Part shown: positions 34,967 through 64,000 of the stretch, piece after piece
Layout of the letters: each line of letters begins with the position of its first letter
Numbering within the stretch: the stretch's first letter is position 1
NCBI GenBank assembly: GCA_964017185.1
Contig: OZ024869.1
Location: forward strand, 7,152,501 to 7,216,500
Source: Rugalucina vietnamica
Taxonomy: Eukaryota > Mollusca > Bivalvia > Lucinida > Lucinidae
Length of the DNA: 64,000 nucleotides
Direction of reading: 5' to 3'
Notes under the pieces: model-generated
What the model was told of the DNA's origin: nothing
The model's database searches: none
Seen by the model: only the letters and a program-made list of their open reading frames with translations
Position numbers and translations under genes: made by a program

Positions 34967-35689
34967 CATGGAGTGTACCGCAGTAAGTCCAAAGAAAATC
35001 CCATTGTAGTACTGACATTGGATTTAAACGCTTCAGTATTCGAATGTTTGTATGTACAATTTTTAATTTGTTATAATAGAATGGTATGAATTTACAAGCT
35101 ATTCATTTTTATTCTTCATTCTTCGGCTTCAAAAGCATATACAAAAAAAAGAGAATAAGCTTGATCAGCCTCTGTACAATTTGACGATGTAATATGGATC
35201 ATGACCACGAGAAAATAAACCTCCCGATATGAGAGCAAATAATACGATTTCAAATTGGAAATCTCCCGACCGTGAAGCAAGAAAATATCACATGTATGAA
35301 GCATGGTCACAACATCTGTAAAGTTTCAAGAGAATCGGAATAAAACTGTAGGAGGAGTTGCGCACACAAAGTATCCACTATCTATTCACTTTATCAAGAA
35401 TTAAAAAGGGACATAACTCTCACAGAATTGGCCCCTAGCCCCTTGAATTTACCTGAAAGAAAAAATACGGGTCCTCTTAATTTTCATATACAAACTACAT
35501 ACCAAATTTTCAAGATCCTAGCTCCAACGGTTCCTGACCGAGTGCTCATGCATCACAGACAGACAGAGTGACTGACTGACTGACTGCACGGACAGACCCA
35601 AACCAATATACTGACTGACTGCACGGACAGACCCAAACCAATATGCATCCCTCAACTTCTTCGAAGTTGGGGGCATAAAGAACAGTGAA

Positions 35690-35749
35690 AGATGAGCTGA
35701 TCTTGATCAAGAGCTGTACCTACAGCTCTTGATCAAGATCAGCTCATCT
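35690..35749. repeat. Perfect 60-bp palindrome
   Basis: Two perfect 29-nt arms (agatgagctgatcttgatca...) with a 2-nt centre, just outside the 3' end of element F and upstream of the mariner-like foldback. Confidence 0.95.
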
Positions 35750-35775
35750 GATTAGCAAAAGTCCAGATTTTAATA

Positions 35776-36687
35776 CGAGGGGGGTTCAGAAAGTTCTGTC
35801 ATAGGTGTTATAACTTTGTTAATATACATGATAGGTTGCTGTATTATACCTTGATTGAAAGGGCTATATTTCTCCTTTATAATGATGCCAAAACAATGCA
35901 CGAAAAGAAATAAATACTTTGAAATAGACGCCTTGAAAGACACCAGGTGTAAACCACTGGCACGTTTTCTTCAATTTGTGAATATTATTTAAAGAAAATC
36001 GACTTCGAAAAAATATAATCCATGTAATATATTTTTGAAACATAGATGAATATATCCTGCAAAAATCAAAATCATTCAGCTGAATTTAATTGAGTTATAG
36101 TAAAATGAAATATTGAAATTGGCTTGTTGTACATACATTAAAAATACGGTTTAAATTCAAATGACATTTATTGACATCTACACGTAGTCCAGGGAGCTTA
36201 AAATGCATTTTACCATTTAATTGTTTCATCCTAGCGTGCTCTATAGTAAACTTATAAAAAAGCAAACACATATAATGGTGCAGCGGTGCCAGAAACGCTA
36301 TAGGGGTACGTATTTTAATGACGTCATATACATCGCTTTATTATAAAGTCAGCATAGCATCGATAACGGCAATTTTTGTCACATTGCTTTTCTAAATATA
36401 TTATTACTTATAACTGTAAAGTTGGAGAAAATTTGATCGGAAGTTATAAAGATATAACGCATGAAACGCACACAATAATATTCACAAATTCAAGAAAACG
36501 TGCCAGTGGTTTTACCCCAGGTGTCTTTCAAGGCATGTATTTCGAAGTATTTATTTCGTTCGTGCATTGTTTTGGCATCATTATAAAGGAGAAATGTAGC
36601 CCTTTCAATCAAGGTATAATACAGCAACCTATCATGTATATTAACAAAGTTATAACACCTATGACAGAACTTTCTGAACCACCCTCG
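35776..36687. mobile_element. Mariner-like foldback element with ~215-bp arms
   Basis: Ends CGAGGGGGGTTCAGAAAGTT and inverse, flanked by TA. The arms 35776-35990 and 36472-36687 are near-perfect inverted copies, with a ~480-bp loop lacking a transposase. The tip resembles ACGAGGG-type mariner termini. Confidence 0.82.
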
Positions 36688-36837
36688 TATTGCCTTAGGG
36701 AAATTTTTAGCATGGCTCAACTTGTTTTGATCGGTTTTAATCTTTGGTATAAACAAAACAACAAAGAACACATTTTGATCATTTTATTCACTGATGTATT
36801 GATTGACTGTACATGGTTTCATGACACTGACATCCAA

Positions 36838-37056
36838 TGAGCCTCATCACGAGAAAACCGGATTTTTGCCTATGCGAAAACAAAGGTGCGGATCAGCTGT
36901 GCAGTAACTGTACCTTTGTTTTCGCTACACGGATAGTACAATTTCTCTTCTTTTTACATCCGAAATTTCAAGCTTCTAGCCCTTTTCTGTGACTGTACAG
37001 GCTGGTTTGTGTGAGACCTGGTCGGAGACCCCGAAGACCGGTTTTCTCGCTTCTCA
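36838..37056. mobile_element. Family A MITE A19
   Basis: tgagcctcatcacgagaaaa ... ttttctcgcttctca. One hairpin arm is shortened. Confidence 0.82.
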
Positions 37057-37236
37057 AATGATAGATGAAAACTTTACTACTGTTATGGTATGAAAAAAAG
37101 TGGGTGCACCTTTAACAAAATGTAATTTATAATGGTCACTGAAATCTCAGTATACTGATGATATCAAATTGAATGTCTCTATTATCAAGTGTGTCAAATT
37201 TCAGTTACAAACTGGGCGCTCTTTCATCCAAGAATT

Positions 37237-37500
37237 TGACTGTGTCATGAGAAAACCGGCTTCTTGCCTATGCAAAATCAAAGCCGCAAATCTGCACTAA
37301 CTGCACAGCTGATCAGCAGCTGTGCAGTATAGCACATTGTAACTGCACAGCTGATCTGCGCCTTTGTTTTTGCTAGATAGAACAAACCCACTTCATAAAT
37401 CCGAAAGTTCAAGCTTCTAGCCTTCTTTTGTGACTGTACAGACCAGCTTGTCAGACTTAGTCAGAAAGCCTGAATACTGGTTTTCTCATGCAAAAGCTCT
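37237..37500. mobile_element. Rearranged family A MITE A20
   Basis: tgactgtgtcatgagaaaac start. The centre carries two extra copies of the agctgatc/gatcagct arm separated by agcacattg. The right end is eroded. Confidence 0.7.
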
Positions 37501-37641
37501 TTTAGGACAACACTTAGTTCTTTATGTGCCACATTAACATTTTAGGTAGTTTTAGTGCTGAAATTGGGCCCTGATGTCCTAGATGTACAAGACTTGGTCT
37601 TAGCCCAAGTTCTCTCTGACTGTCATTGCATTATCTGCCTT

Positions 37642-37789
37642 ACAGTAACTGCACCTTTGTTTTCACTTCACGGATAGTACATTTCCTCTTCTTTTTAAAT
37701 CCAAAATTTAAAGCTTCTAGCCTTCTTCTATGATTGTAGGTGGACCTGGTCAGAAACCATGAAGGCCATATTTCTCGTGTCGCCACTCA
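37642..37789. mobile_element. Half family A MITE A21 in presumed EFTUD2 3' UTR
   Basis: Right half only (taactgcacctttgttttca ... ctcgtgtcgccactca). It lies 53 bp beyond the EFTUD2 stop codon. Confidence 0.75.
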
Positions 37790-37842
37790 TGGTATCCTTC
37801 TGTTGGTTCAGTTATCTGCCTTAGTTCCGTCGCATAACAGTT

Positions 37843-60108
<22,266 letters not shown>

Positions 60109-60236
60109 CTGAAAATATCAGACAATTCGTTGAGGTTTGATCTGTGGGCAATGATTTTTCAGTCATATCAGGACAGTATCATCAACAAGCACTATGGTGA
60201 GTTTACTGTGGCTTGCTCATGGACACTTGATGTCAC

Positions 60237-60454
60237 AGGTTATGAAACTTTTTCAATGCTCAGCTCAGCTGAGACTAAAATTTATCCTGCTCATAAATGT
60301 TAAAATGCCAACTTTAACATTTATTAGCAGGATAAATTACAGTCTTTGGTGATCTAAACCTGAAGTTACAATTTATTTAGGCTATTTCATCATTAATGTG
60401 CAGGCAAAATTTCATGCTCAGCTGAGTTGAGCATGAAAAAAGGTTTTATAACCT
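60237..60454. mobile_element. Family H MITE copy 3
   Basis: aggttatgaaactttttcaa ... gcatgaaaaaaggttttata with the same inner palindrome cctgct...agcagg. Confidence 0.75.
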
Positions 60455-60623
60455 CGGGACCTGGTGCCACAGGGTTTCTAGCCCATTACCTATCAATTTG
60501 ACACTCTATGACTTGGCCACCATGCTCCTTGCAACAGTTAGGGAATTATAGTTATCATTCAATGAGAAATGATTCAACATCAGCCTCTATACAGCACTTG
60601 TAAGTAGAATTAGGATATTCAAA

Positions 60624-60705
60624 TGAGCCGTCCCATCAGAAATCCAACAATTTGCATATGAGAAAACAATGAGGCATCTTTGTTTTCACTACACAGAGTA
60701 CTTAA
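60624..60705. mobile_element. Partial family A MITE A32
   Basis: tgagccgtcccatcagaaat, catatgagaaaacaa and ctttgttttcactacacag. The rest is missing. Confidence 0.65.
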
Positions 60706-61342
60706 ATCCTAAAGGGGGACGTGCATTAGAGGCCAAAAATGGCCCCCATCCGAGCTGAGTGACAATGGTGTGAAATATAGCCTAGCCATTGCTCTTCGTG
60801 AAAAAAATGGTAAAAAATGTTTATGACCTTTCTCATAGGAATGACCTTGGGTCAAAGGTCATGACCCATTTTAAGCAATTTCAATATAGATATATCAGCT
60901 AATGAAAAAATTGATCATATCTCGGCTTTTACTTGATGTAGGCTACTGAAATTGGTATCAATTTAGAGCTTAAACATTTATTGGTGTTATTATGCAAACA
61001 ATATTTAATTTACATATTCATTAATATTAATGAAAACACTGAAATCAATTTAAAAAAAGTAAGTCTGTTAGAACTTCATAACTAAATTAATTTCAGATCA
61101 AACCATATCACGATTTGTTACTATTGCATCAATGATACTTCTGAACAAGTCAATATATTCAATTGCCATAACAGAAAAGTGTCTCATTGGATATTCATGA
61201 ATATTAATGAAAAACAAGACAAAGAAGAGACTAAACTCATATCCGTTTAAGGGTTGACTTGTGATATTTATATCTTTGTTACATACTTTGAAAAGTACAT
61301 CACTGAAACATTATAACTAGAAAAAGTGCCTTGAGAGGCACG
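60706..61342. other. Repeat-like AT-rich intron or upstream sequence
   Basis: The phrase attcatgaatattaatgaaa recurs (61014, 61192) and again at 62852 and 63025. This suggests one family spread on both sides of element G. No EFTUD2 exon found. Confidence 0.5.
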
Positions 61343-61760
61343 TATACCCCCGGCTGGTAGCCACCAAGCCCCCTTCCCTACCCCCTTCCTAAACAACCCA
61401 GCACATGCTCACCCCTGACATTGAACATCACATCACCAACGAAAAACAGTACCCTTATCAAGTACATTTTAGAAACCACCAAGCCCCCTTCCCCACCCCC
61501 TACCTAAACAACCCGGCACATGCTCACCCCTGACATTGAACCTCACATCACCAATGAAAGACAGTACCCTTATCAAGTACATTTTAGAAATAAGCAGTGT
61601 AAAGTACTTTTTATATAAACATGTGGAGGTGTAGTTTTAGAATGACATATCTATTTTAGAGTGGTATACAGAGCTGATGTGTATACCCAATCTAGGACGT
61701 AAGCGCGGACATTTTGGGTCAGGTCCTCAGTCCTAGATTGAAATGAAAGTAGAATGTCAT

Positions 61761-61797
<37 letters not shown>

Positions 61798-62595
61798 TAG
61801 ATCTTGACCTCAGGTCCCACCCCCACCCCATGCATGGACCAGTGGGCCTAGCCCTTATGTGGTACCTATGTTGTGTTGTAAGCATGAACACTTTCTAATA
61901 CATGGTTGTCAAGATATAGACACACAGAATATTAATCTTGGTAACTACTGTATTTTATGTGTCCTAGATTTTGACCTCGAGCCCCACCCCAAGAGTTTGG
62001 TGCCATGGAATTTAATTCAACCCTAAAGGGTATCTATGATCCAAACAGGAATACATTCCTATAAGTATTTGTTAAGATATGAACTTAGAGATGAAAAAAC
62101 ACTATGTAAATAGCACATTTTCAAGGTGACCTAGATTTTGACCTCTAGCCCCACCCCCGGGCATGGACCAAAGGTCCGAACTGACAGAAACAAAGCAAAC
62201 CCTATAGGGTACCTATGGTTAAAATATGATTGGTTTCTGATCATTGGTTCATGAGATATACACCACCAGTGAAACTTAAACCAAAACTTTGACCCAAAGT
62301 AAAGGTGACCTAGATTTTGACCTCTAGCCCCACCCCCAGGCATGGACCCAGGGTCCAAACTCACAGAAACAAAGCAAACCCTATAGGGTACCTATGGTTA
62401 AAATATGAATGGTTTATGATCATTAGTTCATGAGATATACACCACCAGAGAAACTTTAACAAAAACTTTGACATAAATTCCACGAACGTTCCGGAATAAC
62501 GAACGAACTAACGAACGAACCAACCAACGAACATACGAACGGACGAACGGAGAAGCGAAAACTATATACCCGTCGGCATAAATGCCGGGGGTATA
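61343..62595. mobile_element. Element G: pearl-like element TATACCCCCGG...CCGGGGGTATA
   Basis: Core monomers of ~160-180 bp begin cctagattttgacctctagc (starts near 61796, 61968, 62130 and 62309). A cgaacgaac-type array (62500-62550) precedes the terminal hairpin cggcataaatgccg. A poly-A run lies at 61767-61793. Confidence 0.78.
61767..61793. repeat. Poly-A tract
   Basis: A run of more than 25 inside element G, before its first clear monomer. Confidence 0.9.
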
Positions 62596-63524
62596 ATAAG
62601 AGGGACCTCCTTAATGCAAAAAAAGAGAGAAAAATTAACAACCACAAATTCTGCATAAGTGCATGTGGATAATGCATATGTTCATGGTTTCCATAGCCAC
62701 CCATACTGCAGTTCCAAAGAATAGAATTAAAAAAATAAGTAAGAACTCATATTCAAATACTAACATTGTCAAAATACTATTATTAAGCAATGCTTCGGCT
62801 CAGCTTTATTACCTAATCTGCATTCAATACGCAAAATATGAAAATTGCATATTCATGAATATTAATGAAAACACAAGCGCTTCATCAGAAATTGATGAAT
62901 AGAACAAAAAAGTATAGTGCCTCACAGATGTAAAGGTACCGCACTTGTACAATGTCATCAATACCATTCTCTGTCAACGTTATGCTAAGCCATTGTTGGT
63001 TATGCAAGATTTCTGATTTGCATATTCATGAATATTAATGAAAACTTTAGAAAATACAGAAAAAAATAATACTGTTTACCACAACACTCTCTTAACTCAG
63101 TTCCTGTCTGCTATAGAATATTGAACAAGCATTAACTTAAAAAAATGTGTATTTACAGAACTTTTCACATTGTGCAAATTATCTAATTTGAATACCATGA
63201 ATATGCAAACTATCTAATTTGCATATCAATGGTTATCTATGATCATTCACCAAAGTAATCAAATAAATCACAATGACAAACTTTAACGGAGCAAAGTCTA
63301 GGATTCAACAGATATTACACTGGATAGGTCATTAACTTCTGACTCATATGGATAGACAGATAGATTGATTGATGCCTTTGGTTCAATCGCTTCGTGAATA
63401 TGAAAATTTTCACATAGATCCATTACATGTTAGGTCATGCAAGTCACATTACTGATTAACGACAACTTTCCATAATACTGGTGTTAGACTGAAACTAGAA
63501 ATTGGCTGCAAGCAAGGCTTTCAG
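62596..63524. repeat. AT-rich repeat with tgcatattcatgaatattaa phrases
   Basis: Several copies of gcatattcatgaatattaat and aatttgcatat occur at irregular spacing. Possibly the flank of the same repeat seen at 60706-61342. Confidence 0.5.
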
Positions 63525-64000
63525 TATACCCCCCGCAAAATTATCTGAAGCTGGCCAATAACTTCCTAAGTCAAACACGCAAAAAATTTGTCAAAGATAT
63601 CTTTTTAGCATTATAATTCTTCATGTACATCCTCAGTATGCCAGTCACATCTATAAGATATTAAAAGAATGTAATGAAAGCTTGAGGTTAATTTCACTGT
63701 ATGCACTATGATCATTATTGTTTATCATGAGAAATGGTAAAAAATTGGCTAAGTTAAAGAAAAGCTGAAAATTTGTCAAAAATTATTTTTTAGCATGAAA
63801 ATTATTCATGCACATCTAAAATATACCTGAAACAAATCTACAAAGAATTTAAAGGAAACACTGAAAGCCCTAAGAGGAGTTGATTTCACAAAGTATGCAA
63901 ATAGTCAAGAAATGGCTATGTTGAAAAATGATGTAAATTTGTTAAAATTCACTTTTTCAGTATTATAATTCTTCATGCACATCTTCAATATGTGTGGAAC
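63525..64000. mobile_element. Pearl-like element running off the window end
   Basis: Starts TATACCCCCCGC like element G. Monomers of ~190 bp share aaatttgtcaaa, tttttagca and ataattcttcatgcacatct. The 3' end is outside the window. Confidence 0.6.

Larger units (their letters stand above)
33102..35298. mobile_element. hAT-like TIR element with 8-bp target duplication
   Basis: Ends CATACATGTGATAT and its inverse, flanked by AAGCATGG at 33094-33101 and 35299-35306. It interrupts an F monomer at a position where sister monomers are continuous. The 8-bp duplication suggests hAT. No transposase visible. Confidence 0.78.
32596..35677. mobile_element. Element F: pearl-like element, split by a hAT-like insertion
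   Basis: Ends TATGCCCCCAACT and AGTTGGGGGCATA, with a terminal hairpin caacttcttcgaagttg at 35653-35669. Own pieces are 32596-33101 and 35299-35677. Core monomers of ~185 bp share ccacatgcatatcttc and ggaggagttgcgcacaca. A gacagacag/gactgactg microsatellite precedes the 3' end, and a 36-bp tail unit is duplicated. Confidence 0.8.

Noticed and set aside
36376..36840. 154-codon frame
   Set aside because: It reads through the loop and right arm of the mariner-like foldback. No transposase motif is present, and the opposite strand has a similar frame.
60109..64000. Search for EFTUD2 N-terminal exons (P-loop, FTEQER block)
   Set aside because: No matching - strand segment found. The region is repeats, so the 5' exons are assumed to lie beyond the window.

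Overview
This is a window of animal nuclear genome. It has spliced genes with GT-AG introns, an AT-rich non-coding background and very dense transposable-element (TE) content. The repeat types point to a lophotrochozoan, most likely a bivalve mollusc: elements built from tandem cores, tetranucleotide microsatellites and a terminal hairpin (bivalve 'pearl' / Helentron-associated style), tRNA-derived SINEs and many palindromic MITEs. The species cannot be named from sequence alone.

Two conserved genes converge tail to tail. On the + strand, six 3' exons (4516-29495) encode the C-terminal ~230 residues of the mismatch-repair protein MLH1, ending in the diagnostic FERC tail. On the - strand, seventeen 3' exons (60108 down to 37843) encode 797 residues of EFTUD2/Snu114, the U5 snRNP GTPase. 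The exon lengths add up to an uninterrupted frame of 798 codons including the stop. Both genes lack their 5' ends here. Their stop codons are 8.3 kb apart, and each is followed within about 55 bp by a member of the same hairpin MITE family.

Nearly everything else is mobile DNA, mostly in introns. Family A is a ~230 bp palindromic MITE with about 30 copies. Family B is a ~280 bp palindromic MITE with 7 copies. Family C is a Helentron-associated/pearl-like element with AGCTCACC...CTCTGG ends, a (GTCC)n array, ~460 bp monomers and a 3' hairpin. Nesting is deep. In the first MLH1 intron, one reverse-oriented C copy (5758-18924) is split by an 8.07 kb terminal-inverted-repeat (TIR) element and by two forward C copies in equivalent positions of adjacent monomers. 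B7 contains element D, which contains a C copy. Element F contains a hAT-like element, which contains a Merlin-like element. An H copy contains a pogo/Tigger-like element, which contains a TIR element made of ATCGT-like words.

In an EFTUD2 intron, a foldback element with two 850 bp arms and a 5 bp target duplication (50160-55346) carries a nested non-LTR retrotransposon with a 913-codon reverse-transcriptase ORF and an 8 bp target duplication. A 41 bp minisatellite repeats the 3' splice site of one EFTUD2 exon seven times. Apart from the retrotransposon, no transposase or other complete mobile-element gene was recognised.
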